From Bedellia somnulentella (lineage: Eukaryota > Arthropoda > Insecta > Lepidoptera > Bedelliidae): a DNA stretch of 64,000 nt. The position numbers and the translations under genes are program-made. Position 1 is the first letter of the stretch; each line of letters begins with the position of its first letter. The stretch lies in contig CAUYWD010000078.1 of the NCBI GenBank assembly GCA_963576735.1, forward strand, positions 20,614-84,613, read 5' to 3'. Below, in pieces: positions 8,540 to 19,295 of the stretch. The notes beneath the pieces were generated by a model that searched no databases, had not been told where the DNA came from, and saw only the letters and a list, made by a program, of their open reading frames with translations.

Positions 8540-9312
8540 ACCATATACGTTGATAGTAATATTTGGATGATTTTTTTCAAAAATGGTGATAATATATCTG
8601 CGAAACTTACAGGAAAATTCATGTTTTCAGTGTTGAATAAATCCTGAAAATGAGGGTAGGAAGACACCCGTTCGGGGTGGATCTTTGTTGGGTGTAAGGC
8701 TGCTGTGATGCACCACAGGAAGCAGTATTCGTCGTTATTTTGAATATTTAAACAAGCTTTCTTGTTTTTTATAAATTGAGGCAAAGCTGTGTACTGGGAC
8801 CCGCTGAGTGGTTGATATTTATTGATGTTAATCTCAAAATGTGAGTTGTTCAAAAAGGCCCAGCCCGAGTCCCTTTCCTGAAACTCTTCCATTTTTTTCA
8901 TCAGTTTGGATTCTATTTCAGAGAAAGTTTTATGAAAATCATAATTTAAATGGAGAGAAATATTTTTGGTTGAAAAGGATTTCATCTCCTGATTATCATT
9001 GCTCATCATTAAGAATGTTGAAAAAAGTTCAAAGTTTACTTTGATACTAGTATGCTTTTGTAGTGATTGATCTAAAAGTGATTTTATTTTATTCCTTATA
9101 TTGATGAAAAATAAAGACGTTGAGTAAAGCTCTTTACCTTCTGGCACAACAATTCTATAAGTAGCTATTCTATCCCGGAATGCGGACAAAATTTTTTGCA
9201 CCCCATCCTCCACACCAATAACAATGTCATTTTTCTTATGGGAATTACTCCGCAAATGACCAATCCACTTCCTCTTGTCAACAGTTACTCTACATACGGA
9301 ACAAAATGGCAT
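8536..9312 (-). pseudogene. N-terminal part of Polinton DNA polymerase B (zinc finger end)
   Basis: 258 residues starting with a C2H2-like finger ('CSVCRVTVDKRKWIGHLRS', then 'SHKK'), as seen at the N-terminus of many Maverick polymerases, and containing 'CFLWCITAALHPTKIHPER' typical of the segment before the polymerase domains. The last ~20 residues are frame-shifted noise: around 8570-8585, in a T/A homopolymer, the family sequence moves into the frame of the downstream main polymerase. Hence a single frameshift inactivates an otherwise long polB. Two separate proteins remain possible but are less likely. Confidence 0.75.
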
Positions 9313-10040
9313 TTTGCGATCTGTTGATTACCTAACTAGAAATTTGGGTGCTTATATGGGTGTATATTTTTACAATTAATAGGTACTATAAACCTACAAG
9401 CCACTGCACAACAAAAGCCTTCTCTCACCGAGTTGGATTAAAAGTGGTCTTGAGGTATCTAATTATGCACACAGGTCTCCCTACGCTAAATATTTGTCTA
9501 AAAATATGTTAATAAAATAATATAATTTAAAAAGCTGTCTAAGATCCGCTATCTGATAGGGTAAACGTGTCAGAGCGCGACTAGACTAACGTAGTGAAGG
9601 ACGCTCTCAGGCTAGGTGAGATGACTACTTGTAAAAAGTGTATAGTAATAGATGGGATACGGAAAGTCCTACTTCCAGCAGTGGAATACTATAGACTAGA
9701 GAATACTTCAAAGCTTAGGGATAGAATGAGTGATAAAAAATATTAACTACCTAGTAACTAACTCAGAATTTACCAATAAAATACACAGACTAATAAAAAT
9801 TGGCTGTAGCTGTATTTACCTATACCTATGCCTATACATAACATAACATATACTCACGGCTATAAATCCCAAGAGGGAGTAGCCAGAGCTAAGGAATTAG
9901 ATATAATATACCTATACCAATACCAAAATTAATACCTAATACCACGTTTACCTGTAATTATACCAATACCAAAATAATATTTAATACCACATATAAGTAC
10001 CCAATAGGAAAAAATACAAACAATGTATAGTAAAATTGCC
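9313..10040. other. Non-coding flank of the Polinton with degenerate repeats
   Basis: No coding sequence is recognised. The Polinton probably ends here, but I see no terminal inverted repeat to pair, because the other end is outside the window. From about 9820 there are CCTATA/ATACCTA-rich stretches and a copy of the 'ACTCACGGCTATAAATCCC' ... 'TAGCCAGAGCTAAGGAATTAG' interspersed repeat that also occurs near 10650. Confidence 0.4.
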
Positions 10041-11050
10041 TCAGTCAGCCTGTTTAATTTTAATTAAGTCGGGGTTATAAAATGATGGTACACAGTCCTC
10101 GAAGAGTGTGCCGGTCTCTTTCACGAAGCGATGCAACAGCTTCCACTGCGGTGAGCCCTCTTCAAGGTAACAGTTTAGTCGGAGCAAAGCCTTTGTCCAG
10201 CGGGTGTCCTTGGGAGCGTCCTCAGCGTCGTGGCGTTCATAAACCTTCAGCTCCACATAGAATTCGCCAGATGTGCTGACGACCCGTCGCTGGTTACCGT
10301 TGGCCACACGATTCACGACAAATGATGGTAGAGTCTTCGACTGCAACACACGATCGTTGTATTCGTTTTCGTTGCAGAGTCCGAACACATCCACAGTTTT
10401 GTTTTTTTTCTGGGACCTGAAAAAATAATAATAATATAATTATATATTTACTCTGCTCGCTTAATACACACATTAAACATCACAGTCATTTTTGATTGTT
10501 AGTTAATTAAAATTTTATGATGACTTACTTATGTAAACAGAATATAAGTAAAAATGTAACACACCTAGCAGGCTGGTTGGAGATATCAATACCATACATT
10601 ACAAATATTTATTTAAAACATAACATGCACACATACATACATATGCTCACGGCTATAAATCCATAGAAGGGGTAGCCAGAGCTAAGGAATTAGAAATTCC
10701 TCAACCACGTTTGAATTTTCAGTTGGGAAAAGATGATAAAATAAAGGTTTTTGGTGATGGGTCTCTAACCACATCGCCCAAAAATCCCTTAAACGTCCCA
10801 ATTCCAAGAAGAAATGGGGTAGTGTTATTCTATGCCGACACTACATAGCCAAACATAACTGTTTGAAATTAGCTAAACTTAAGAATCAATTCAAATACCT
10901 ATGTTACTGATTGAGGTAAAATTTGCATGTTGACATACTTATTTCTCATTAAAAATTTAATAACCTACTCTAGTAAATAAATGATAATGTAGTGATCTTA
11001 CTTGACGCTACTGCTTGAGGTACTTTCTGCTTTTGAGCTCGACTTCCTCG
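10041..11050 (-). CDS. Unrecognised two-exon gene fragment
   Basis: Exon at 10416-10041 follows an acceptor ('TATTTTTTCAG') and encodes about 124 residues including 'VDVFGLCNENEYNDRVLQSK' and 'TRWTKALLRLNCYLEEGSPQ', ending with TGA near 10041. A Ser/Lys-rich upstream exon at about 11050-11003 ends in a GTAAG donor, and the phase matches. The family is not recognised. The upstream exon runs into the tRNA-like/SINE junction at 11049, so the 5' part is missing. It could be a host gene piece or an accessory gene of an element. Confidence 0.45.
10620..10860. repeat. Interspersed repeat 'CTCACGGCTATAAATCC...TAGCCAGAGC'
   Basis: Non-coding dispersed repeat, with related copies at about 9850-9900, 38757-38890 and 39640-39830. 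It is probably a LINE/SINE-related insect repeat. No coding potential. Confidence 0.5.
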
Positions 11051-11084
11051 CCTGTGTCGAGGTTTTTCTTTCCTTTATTTATTC

Positions 11085-11262
11085 TTTATTTATTAGTAAT
11101 AATCCCCACATGAGGTTTTCTCGTTTTATTCATTATTTTATTCATTACACGTCTTAAGATTAAGAAAAGACCCGTGACAATTCGTGTAGGCCCAATCTGG
11201 GATTTGAACCTTAGTCGTTTGCACGATAACTGGTGTTCTACCCACTGAGCTATCATGGTTAT
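11085..11262 (-). mobile_element. tRNA-derived SINE
   Basis: On the minus strand an A box ('TAGCTCAGTGGGTAGAACAC') and B box ('GGTTCAAATCC') of a polymerase III promoter lie in a tRNA-like 70-nt head (about 11262-11192), followed by an AT-rich body. Related heads occur at 40886, 43901 and 41330. It is a retroposed SINE, not a functional tRNA. Confidence 0.75.
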
Positions 11263-11294
11263 ATTGCTTTTTAAGATTTTCAAAGGTATTGTCA

Positions 11295-12326
11295 CTATTG
11301 TGTGCTAATTGATACAACTGGCCGGCGTTTAATATCGCCAACAATAGTAAAAACTATCTGCCTGCTAAATTTATTTAAGGGAAAATCGCTTATGGGTACT
11401 TCTAATATGGGGTTTTCGGCGCTGGTATGGACAGTTGCGGTAGTGGATCTATTGTCTGAGAAATCTTTTTCTGTTGGATTGACTATCAATGAGCTAACTT
11501 CCTCGTTGTGAATTTCTATCCGGGATAGTGCGTCAGCATTTTTATTATGTTTACCCTGTTTATAAATGACAGTAAAAGTGTATTCACTTAATTTGAGTCT
11601 CCAGCGGGTCAATCTAGAATTTGGTTCTTTGAGACTCATAACCCACTGCAAGGGCTTATGGTCAGTAACAATTTTGAAATTACGTCCAAATAAATATGGT
11701 CGAAAATACTTGGTGGCCCATACTATCGCTAAAAGTTCCTTTTCTATTGTACTGTAATTACACTCACTGTCGTTTAATGTTCTAGAGGCGAAGCACACAG
11801 GCTTATCTGATCCTATTGTTCCTTGGGAGAGAATGGCCCCTATGGCCACGTTTGAGGCGTCGGTTGTGAGAATGAATTCTTTACTAAAATCTGGGTACTG
11901 TAGGATGGGGTCATTGGTTAGCAGAGACTTACATTTTTCGAAGCAAGTTTTATACTCGGAAGTTAATATTATTTTTCTACCTTTTTTGAGGCATGAAGTT
12001 AGAGGTTTCGTTACTCGGGCAAAGTCAGGAATAAATTTTCTTTAATAGCCTAATAGGCCTAAAAATTGCTTAATTTGTTTAGGGGTTTGAGGTATGGGGT
12101 AATTCTGAATCGCTGATATTTTATCTGGATTGGGTTTTATGCCATCTTTACTTATAATATGTCCTAAATACGCAGTTTCTAACTTTAAAAACTCCGATTT
12201 ATCCATCTGTATCTTAAAATTCGACTCTCTCAATTTTTGGAAAACTTTTTCTAAATTAATTATGTGCTCCTGAAGGGAGGTACTAAACACTATAATATCA
12301 TCCAAATACACTAGGCAAACTGTCAA
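11295..12326 (-). pseudogene. Ty3/gypsy pol fragment (RT end plus RNase H), copy A
   Basis: Minus strand. 12326-12042 carries the reverse transcriptase core '[16 protein letters not shown]' (YLDD active site) and '[20 protein letters not shown]'. 11849-11295 carries RNase H ('CNYSTIEKELLAIVWATKYF', 'VTDHKPLQWV', 'NKNADALSR'). Both lie in the same frame, separated by one TAA (12042-12044) in the usual YYRKF position. The class is 17.6/297-like gypsy. It is truncated at both sides: the front of RT is missing and no integrase follows. The complementary front half of a similar RT is found at 32340-33590. Confidence 0.88.
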
Positions 12327-12532
12327 AAGTCAAAAAAGTCAAAAAGTTTATTTTTCAAAATAAAGTTAAATACTATCATTTTTTGAACGTCAAAGTTTTA
12401 AATTAATCGTTAATCCGTTGCTTCGGAAGGTGTTCGTAAAGAGAAGAAGCAACAAAGAAACTCTTTACATTCACATTTTTTTTCATTTTTTCAAAATATG
12501 GTTTGTACAATTTCATAATTTAATGTTTTTTG

Positions 12533-13314
12533 ACATGAATTCCTCATGTGGGGATTATTACTCATAAATAAAAGATGTTATTAAAGGAAAGAAAAATTTC
12601 GACACTGGCGGGGTTCGAACCCGCGACCTTCGGGTATACGCCCCCGTCGCTCTGCCAACTGAGCTACAGTGTCAGTTGGCATCCAGCGCGAAATTTCTCT
12701 ATCCTTTGTTTCTTTTTTACACGTTCAAGTAGTGTTTGCGTTTCCTACCTCCGAATTTTAACTCATTCGGACGGCCACTTGTCTACCTTTTCAGATAGAA
12801 TGCAAATGTTGGAAACGCCTAACTATCACATAATTTAATGTTTTTTGACATGAATTCCTCATGTGGGGATTATTACTCATAAATAAAAGATGTTATTAAA
12901 GGAAAGAAAAATTTCGACACTGGCGGGGTTCGAACCCGCGACCTTCGGGTATACGCCCCCGTCGCTCTGCCAACTGAGCTACAGTGTCAGTTGGCATCCA
13001 GCGCGAAATTTCTCTATCCTTTGTTTCTTTTTTACACGTTCAAGTAGTGTTTGCGTTTCCTACCTCCGAATTTTAACTAATTCGGACGGCCACTTGTCTA
13101 CCTTTTCAGATAGAATGCAAATGTTGGAAACGCCTAACTATCACATAATTTAATGTTTTTTGACATGAATTCCTCATGTGGGGATTATTACTCATAAATA
13201 AAAGATGTTATTAAAGGAAAGAAAAATTTCGACACTGGCGGGGTTCGAACCCGCGACCTTCGGGTATACGCCCCCGTCGCTCTGCCAATTAATAACATCT
13301 TTTATTTATTGTAC
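12533..13314 (-). repeat. Tandem tRNA-like units (315 bp), copy A
   Basis: Units beginning 'ATAAATAAAAGATGTTATTA' at 12569, 12884 and 13199 repeat with a 315-bp period. Each holds, on the minus strand, a 73-nt tRNA-like sequence with a perfect 7-bp acceptor stem (GACACTG/CAGTGTC), box A and box B. The last unit is cut within the tRNA-like part and closes with 'AATAACATCTTTTATTTAT', the inverse of the unit start. The plus-strand open frames across the units are antisense artefacts. Confidence 0.8.
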
Positions 13315-13503
13315 AATTTCAGTTTATAAACATGTTTATACTTTACAAAAGATTTTCTATGCGACCAAACCAAACGCTAGTTTGACATAATTAAAATAAA
13401 TTGTCCATCACAAAAACCAATCACATAACGTGAGAAGAAAAATCCTCACCAGACAATTATTCCTAGGAATAACGAGGGAAGATTTATAGCTTTACGGACA
13501 TGG

Positions 13504-14130
13504 TCATGTGCGCGTTGGGTCCTTGTCGTTTAAAAAATCTTGAACACTGTAGTAAGATTTCTTTAAAAGCATGGCTTTAATTGCCTTTTTAAAAGATGCC
13601 ACAGGCAATTCCAATATGTCAGAAGGAAGTTTGTTGAACATTTTCAGGGATAGTCCCATAAAGGAGTTACTTACTTTATTAAGTCTCCACTTCGGTACGT
13701 TAAGTTTCTCCTTATTCCGAGTGTTAACAGTATGCCTATCACTAACTTTACTAAATTGGCCTATATTCTTTTTGGCATACATTAAATTCTCAAATATGTA
13801 TTGGCAAGGGACAGTTAAAATGCCAATATCTTTAAATTTTTCGCGCAACGAATACCTCGACCTTAACATGTAAATAGATCGGATAGCTCGCTTTTGTAAG
13901 ACAAAAACTTTATGAGCATCAGCCGCTTTACCCCATAATAAAATACCGTACGACATAATACTATGAAAATAACTGAAATAAACAATGCGAGCTGTTTCTA
14001 TGTCTGCTATTTCTCTAATCTTACGCACGGCATACGCTGCTGAGCTCAGCCTTTTAGAAAGTGTTAGTATATGGGGTCCCCATTGCAACTTAGAATCGAT
14101 TATTATCCCTAGGAATTTTGTCTCTTTCAC
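13504..14130 (-). pseudogene. Non-LTR retrotransposon RT, C-terminal part (jockey/CR1-like)
   Basis: 208 residues: 'ETKFLGIIIDSKLQWGPHI', 'SYGILLWGKAADAHKVFVLQ', 'LQKRAIRSIY', 'NTRNKEKLNVPKWRLNKV'. This is the thumb and post-RT region at the 3' end of jockey/CR1-type LINE ORF2 proteins. The catalytic RT motifs would lie further right (above 14130) but the frame is closed there. The 5'-truncated copy partly recurs at 28470-28663. Confidence 0.82.
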
Positions 14131-15037
14131 TAATTCTACTTTTTCACTGTCAATAACAATATTGGCATCAACTTGCCTAACATTTGGTAAAGTAAATTTA
14201 ACACGTTGCGGGTCGGTATCAACTTATAAAAAACATATGATATGACAGTAAAATTCTCCATACAAAATATTCCTACGGCAATACCCGTAGCGTAATCTAG
14301 CAACACCAAAGTACGACGAAGAGAAACAGTACTGCTAGATCCGTAAACAGGCTATAGCCGTAGTGACACATTATACTGTTTAAACTAAATATTGAATAGA
14401 CAGTACGGATATAACCGTAATAGGTTATAACCGTACTGACATGTTTAGCGGACACTTACTTATAAAATATGACACTACGATTATAGCCGTAGGTGTTATT
14501 GGAGAAATAAAAGGCTGAATCATAGTAATTATTTATTTTTAATCACAGCTATCATTGCAAGGCAGTCTTATATATGTATTAATCGGCCGCAGGTTAATAA
14601 TATTTAGCAAATTAAAAGATTTTTCTTTAATATTTTGCATTATTTATGTTTAAAATATGTTATTAATACAAAAATAAACTTTGAACAGTACCTATCAAAT
14701 TGTAAATATAAAGAAAATCAAACAAAAATACTTATTCTAAGTACAAACTTAAAAACATTTACCAATTTTTTTTGTAATAACTAAAATATGATGAACTAGT
14801 ACAGTAAACTTATAAACTTAAACAATCACAGCGCTGCTAACATTTATTATTAAGAATTTAACAATTTGTAATAATTATTATAATAAAACAATCAGGCACA
14901 AATCAGACTTATATCAGCCTAATTGTTACTGACATGCAACAAATGCCAGTCTTCGAAACATTCAGGACATAAAGGTGTTCTCTTTACACAGTCCTTACAA
15001 ATGTATTTAGTTTCTTTTCTTTAGTTTAGTACACAAT
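14131..15037. other. LINE remnant, palindromic repeats and decayed 3' end of piggyBac
   Basis: 14131-14230 continues decayed LINE sequence. 14270-14500 holds repeated 'TATAGCCGTAG'/'ATAACCGTA' motifs in both orientations. At about 15055-14930 on the minus strand, pieces of a piggyBac C-terminal Cys-rich domain remain in two shifted frames ('CKLCTKLKK', then 'YICKDCVKRTPLCPECFEDW'). The rest is AT-rich without genes. Confidence 0.5.
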
Positions 15038-16126
15038 TTACAATTTAAATTTTCTTTTGTTATCATCAGCATTACATAGAACTGGCATCAAAATCGGCCA
15101 GTGACCAGTCATTGTAGACACATTACATTCTTCAACTATGTTCTGCCTGAATCTACGGCTACTGTAGATACTATCTTTTCCTACCATGTCAACTCCCTTT
15201 GCGTCATTGGAAATACCACACATTTCCTTTATTAGTTGATCTCTAAATTCTATCGATTTATATTTAGTATTTTTCTTTACATATTTCTTATACAGATAAT
15301 ACGAATTCCAGATAACAACGTCAAGACAATGAAATATAACCCTCTTATACCACCTTATAGTTTTTCGCGGAGATGAATAATAGGAGATCATTTGGTCAAC
15401 TCTATCTACTCCGCCCATAAAATTATTATAAGCTGCAACTTCAGCAGGTTTGGTAGCTAATTTGCCATGCCGGTTTGCTACTTCTTTCAGTTCGGGATGA
15501 TCGCGGGTAGAAATTACGTACACTGGTCTTTTATCTTTCCAAACTGATACGTATACCTGTCCTTTACGCAGCCAATGATGTTCTCCTTTCTTTAGTTTTT
15601 GGTTTGTTAGTAGTCTTGGATTTCCTTTACGATTTTTCCGTAAAGTCCCGCAGGAGTGAGTTCGTAAATCAAGCAGCTTTTCCGACAGTTCAGTCGAGTT
15701 ATAAAAATTATCCATGAAGACATGGTGACCTTTTAATAAATATGGTTCTAACAGTGTTAAAACGATACGCTGGGTCTTCTTTCCTGATTCTGAGTCATCT
15801 TTGCCCCGATACATGTACATGTCGAGAACATATCCGTCAGAAGTCGTGAGAACGTAAAACTTTATGCCGTATTTGGCTTTTTTACCTTTTATATATTGCC
15901 TGAAATACAATCTGCCTCGAAAGAGAATTAAACTTTCATCGATCGATAACTCTTTTGAGGGACTATAGATCTGCTGGAAGTTAGTGTTGAGTTCTTTTCT
16001 CTTTTGGATCATACAATCTGTAGCCTTTAATATTATCAGGATATCCAAGTAGTATACATTCAATGGACTTTCTGTCCCATTTGGACCTTTTCTCTTTGTT
16101 GACATGGACCATGATAGGGGATCCAA
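15038..16126 (-). pseudogene. piggyBac-like transposase, C-terminal two thirds
   Basis: About 330 residues of a DDD transposase: 'LSIDESLILFRGRLYFRQYI' (first Asp), 'GHHVFMDNFYNSTELS' (second Asp), 'NNFMGGVDRVDQMISYYS' (third Asp). It catalyses cut-and-paste at TTAA sites. The N-terminal third is missing: right of about 16018 the frame runs into out-of-frame copia sequence, so the first ~40 residues shown are not piggyBac. The C-terminal Cys-rich domain is broken by frameshifts. The element is dead. Confidence 0.85.
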
Positions 16127-17226
16127 AAATCCTTACGTTGCTCAGGTCTGGCTTAACACCTGTCCATAATTCATATGGTGTTTTGCCATCTAAAACTGAA
16201 GAAACAATCCGATTATGTAAGTATACAGCCGTATTGCAAGCCTCCGCCCAGAACTTCTTGTCCAGATTAGCGTCATAAAGCATGCACTTAGCCTTTTCAA
16301 TAACAGTTCTATTCATTCTTTCACATAATCCGTTTTGTTGAGGTGTATAAGGGTTGGATTTTTGATGCACTATTCCGAATTTCTTCAAGTAATCATCAAA
16401 CGCTGTATTACAAAATTCCTTCCCGTTGTCAGTTCTGAAGGTTTTCACTTTTCTATTAGTTTGGTTTTCTGCCAATGCCTTGAATTCCTTAAAGTATTTC
16501 AATGCTTCATTCTTATGTTTTAGAAAGTAAATGAAGGTCATCCGGCTGAAGTCATCGACGAACAATAGAAAGTAGGATGCGCCTCCCAGTGAAGTTGCCT
16601 CCATTGGCCCACAAAGGTCACTATGTACAACATTTAGTAATTCTGTACTCCTTGTATCACTACTTTTAAAAGGTAATCTGCACTGCTTACCTTCACAGCA
16701 TATCTTACAGGTTGATTTACTTATGGTGAAATTCTCATCATAACTCATTCCCTCAACTGCATTTTTGGTTTTCCTTAAACTATCACTGTTCAAGTGGCCT
16801 AACCTGCGATGCCAAGTAAGATCCGAAGTCACTGCAGCAACCATACATTCTTTTAAGTTCAGTTTATAAACACCATTTGTCAACGAAGCAGTAGCAACCA
16901 GTTCACGTTTTCTATTGTAAATATGACAACTGTCGTCCGTAAAATGCACCTTGTTGCCATTTTGAATCAATCTGCTTACTGATATGAGGTTAGTTGTCAA
17001 GTTTGGTACACAGTAAACATCTTCAATGTTTATTTCAAATTCACTGCCTTTAACTGAGGTTACAATCTTAACATCGCCAGCACACGTAACGGAAACAGTT
17101 TCTTGATTCGCAACCATTATTTCTTGTTGAACTTTCCGATATCTACTAGTGATCCAATCTACATTGGCTGTTAAATGCACACTAGCACCGGAATCAATAT
17201 ACCAGTCTGTTTTGTTGAAACTGCCG
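15981..17226 (-). pseudogene. Ty1/copia protease-integrase region, truncated
   Basis: Minus strand. The protease motif 'DWYIDSGASVHLT' lies just upstream of 17180 in the same frame; then the GAG-pre-integrase 'LTWHRRLGHLNSDSLRK' with 'CKICCEGKQCRLPF' (HHCC), and the integrase core 'VHSDLCGPME', 'FRTDNGKEFCN', 'NPYTPQQNGLCERMNRT' (DDE). It ends at 'IKGYRLYDP' where it fuses to piggyBac near 16005-16018, sharing 'GAGAAAAGAACTC'. Reverse transcriptase and RNase H are missing. Confidence 0.9.
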
Positions 17227-17227
17227 C

Positions 17228-17760
17228 TTAAGAATACAGCTGAGAACGCATTAGTCTGCTTACGTTCTGCATTTTTGTTGAACTTGGGATTATTCGGGCA
17301 CTGTGATCGATAATGTCCAGTTTATTTACATCGATAACATCTGACACTGACAGTTTTCGAGTTGACGTTTTCATTTTGATATTTGACGCCATCTTTGCCA
17401 GTGCTGCCACTCATAGACGCACTTGATTTCGACTTGTTCTGTTGGTATTTTCTTGACACAGCGAGCGCGCCATCCACATTGTCTATACTTCCAGTTTCCA
17501 TGTCTAGAAGCTTGCTTTTAATGGCGTCCGTTGTTACTTGAATGCCCGAATGTTCTATAGCCATAATCATGGGAGAGAACTTCTCTGGTAATCCAGCTAG
17601 TAGCAGCGAACCAATCCATTCGTCGTTTATTGCAAATCCTGTTCCACATAGTTTCTGACCCGTCTCTATTATTTGCGTTACATACGAGGTCATGGAACTG
17701 CAATTCTCCAATCGAATAGATATCAAATTTCGTAAAAGACTGATCCTTCTAGTAAACCAA
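17228..17760 (-). pseudogene. Ty1/copia Gag, C-terminal half
   Basis: Minus strand. UBN2/copia Gag sequence 'SYVTQIIETGQKLCGTGFAI' and 'EWIGSLLLAGLPEKFSPMIM', then a Ser/Lys linker and the zinc knuckle. The knuckle is interrupted by an in-frame TAA directly after 'CYRCK'; the rest ('TGHYRSQCPNN') follows in frame. The N-terminal half of this Gag lies 7.2 kb away at 25230-24943, split off by the LTR element inserted at 17761. Confidence 0.85.
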
Positions 17761-18344
17761 TGTCAGGCCTTACGGGATGGTATTCAATACTAGAGAAATC
17801 TATAACCTCTACAAATAAAACTCTGTTTAATTAACTATCATTTCATATAATCAATACTATACTGTTCTACAATAACTACAGCAAATATAGTTCCGTAGCA
17901 AGTGACTATATACATACATTCAATAGCGTTACATGAAACACCTATGCACATTTTAATACATAGTAGTAGTGAAGGATTTAGGCATAAATATACTATCTAT
18001 ACTTAAGCACAAGTATATATACATTTAGTAATTAATACAATTAGCAATAGGTAGTTAATGTTATAACTTACATAATATCTTTCAAGCAGCAGTTCCTCTC
18101 GACTAGACAGTCAGAACTCGAATGACGCAGCTACTGGCACGTCACCCGTTTTAAACACTGAGACAAACAACTCCGGTACGGTAGTGGGGGTTGCACGTGC
18201 GCATGCAGCTGCGTCACTCAGTAATACGATCTTTCATTTTCAAACTTATGAATTAAACTTGTAGTTATTCAAAAGTATATATTTAAGTATACAATGATAC
18301 ATTATGTTACAAGTATTATCACCTTATATAAAGTGGTGATGACA
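17761..18344 (-). repeat. LTR (3' LTR in minus-strand sense)
   Basis: 584 bp, by eye identical to 24359-24942, with ends TGTCAGG...GATGACA. On the minus strand it includes a TATATAAG-like box near the start and a TCAGT initiator-like motif. A strong polypurine tract next to it is lacking ('AAAAAGGATGG' only). Confidence 0.88.
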
Positions 18345-18488
18345 GTCGGCCATCCTTTTTATAAGCATGACCTCATGCTGTTAGTAAACTCAAAATTTAT
18401 TACATTTACATTAGAGGTTTAAGCATACTAGTAAGGATAATTATATTATTATTATTATTATTTTACACTTTAGCCCCTTTTTGTTTTT

Positions 18489-18775
18489 CCGTCCTCACAC
18501 TAAATTGGACCATTCCGTCCTCACAATAAATTGGACCATTCCGTCCTCACAATAAATTGGACCCTTCCGTCCTCACAATAAATTGGACCCTTCCGTCCTC
18601 ACAATAAATTGGACCCTTCCGTCCTCACAATAAATTGGACCCTTCCGTCCTCACAATAAATTGGACCCTTCCGTCCTCACAATAAATTGGACCCTTCCGT
18701 CCTCACAATAAATTGGACCCTTCCGTCCTCACAATAAATTGGACCCTTCCGTCCTCAAATAAACCATTCCGTCTT
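18489..18775. repeat. 26-bp minisatellite
   Basis: Ten full tandem copies (18489-18748) of a 26-bp unit, consensus 'CCGTCCTCACAATAAATTGG' + 'ACCCTT', plus a decayed partial copy to 18775. The first two copies differ slightly (ACCATT end). It lies inside the LTR element close to its 3' LTR. Confidence 0.95.
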
Positions 18776-19295
18776 TAAAAATAATCAAACGTGTGAACTT
18801 CAAATATAATTAACTACTTTATATTTACTAAATATCAAACAATATAATTAATCAAGAACAACGGATTTATCGGACAGCTCGTTACCACTATACTATTGCG
18901 CCAAAAGGGGTATGTTGGCATAACCCATCTGTAACCTTTAGTAATCAGCCTAAACAATTTGTCATTTTAGTTTTCTTCTATAATTTGAATGATATATTAT
19001 GCTATCCTTACTTATGTAAAATGGCAATGCGAAGATGGAAGAGAGACCAAAAAGAAAATACAACGGTGTGCGTAACATTAGTATGGCCGATCCCATACTA
19101 GCCCTATGGAAATTGATAAAAATTTATAAATTAATAATATTGATAAAATAAAAAATCGTATTTGATATTGACGCTTGTCATTTACTGACACTTTGTGTAG
19201 CTTTCATATATTCATTTAAACTGAAATAAGCTTTTAAATGAAGACTGCGTTTTATTATTACTTTGAATTTCTTTTCTTATTTTATTATAAAATAG

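Larger units (their letters stand above)
11049..13696. repeat. Composite duplicated block, copy A
   Basis: Starts at 'CGCCTGTGTCGAGG' and ends at 'CTTCGGTA'. The same order of sequence recurs at 25714-28663. Copy A is 2648 bp and holds a SINE, gypsy pol remains, three tRNA-like tandem units and the 3' end of a LINE. Copy B equals copy A plus a 620-bp insertion (with target duplication) minus one 315-bp tandem unit and a 4-bp deletion, so the length arithmetic closes. On the right the LINE continues only in copy A; on the left the tRNA-like sequence continues only in copy B. Confidence 0.85.

Noticed and set aside
8536..9312. Separate zinc-finger gene upstream of polB
   Set aside because: Family-like polB sequence continues across the junction in the other frame; better explained as one gene with a frameshift.
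12575..13390. Repeated plus-strand open frames 'MLLKERKISTLAGFEPATFG' (also at 27859 and 28174)
   Set aside because: They are antisense translations of tRNA-like repeats (GGGTTCGAACCC gives AGFEPAT), a well-known artefact; not proteins.
15038..16126. Full-length piggyBac transposase from ATG 16126
   Set aside because: The first ~40 residues are out-of-frame copia sequence; the true N-terminal third is absent.
18489..18775. CRISPR-like array
   Set aside because: Contiguous 26-bp tandem units without unique spacers in eukaryotic TE DNA; a minisatellite.
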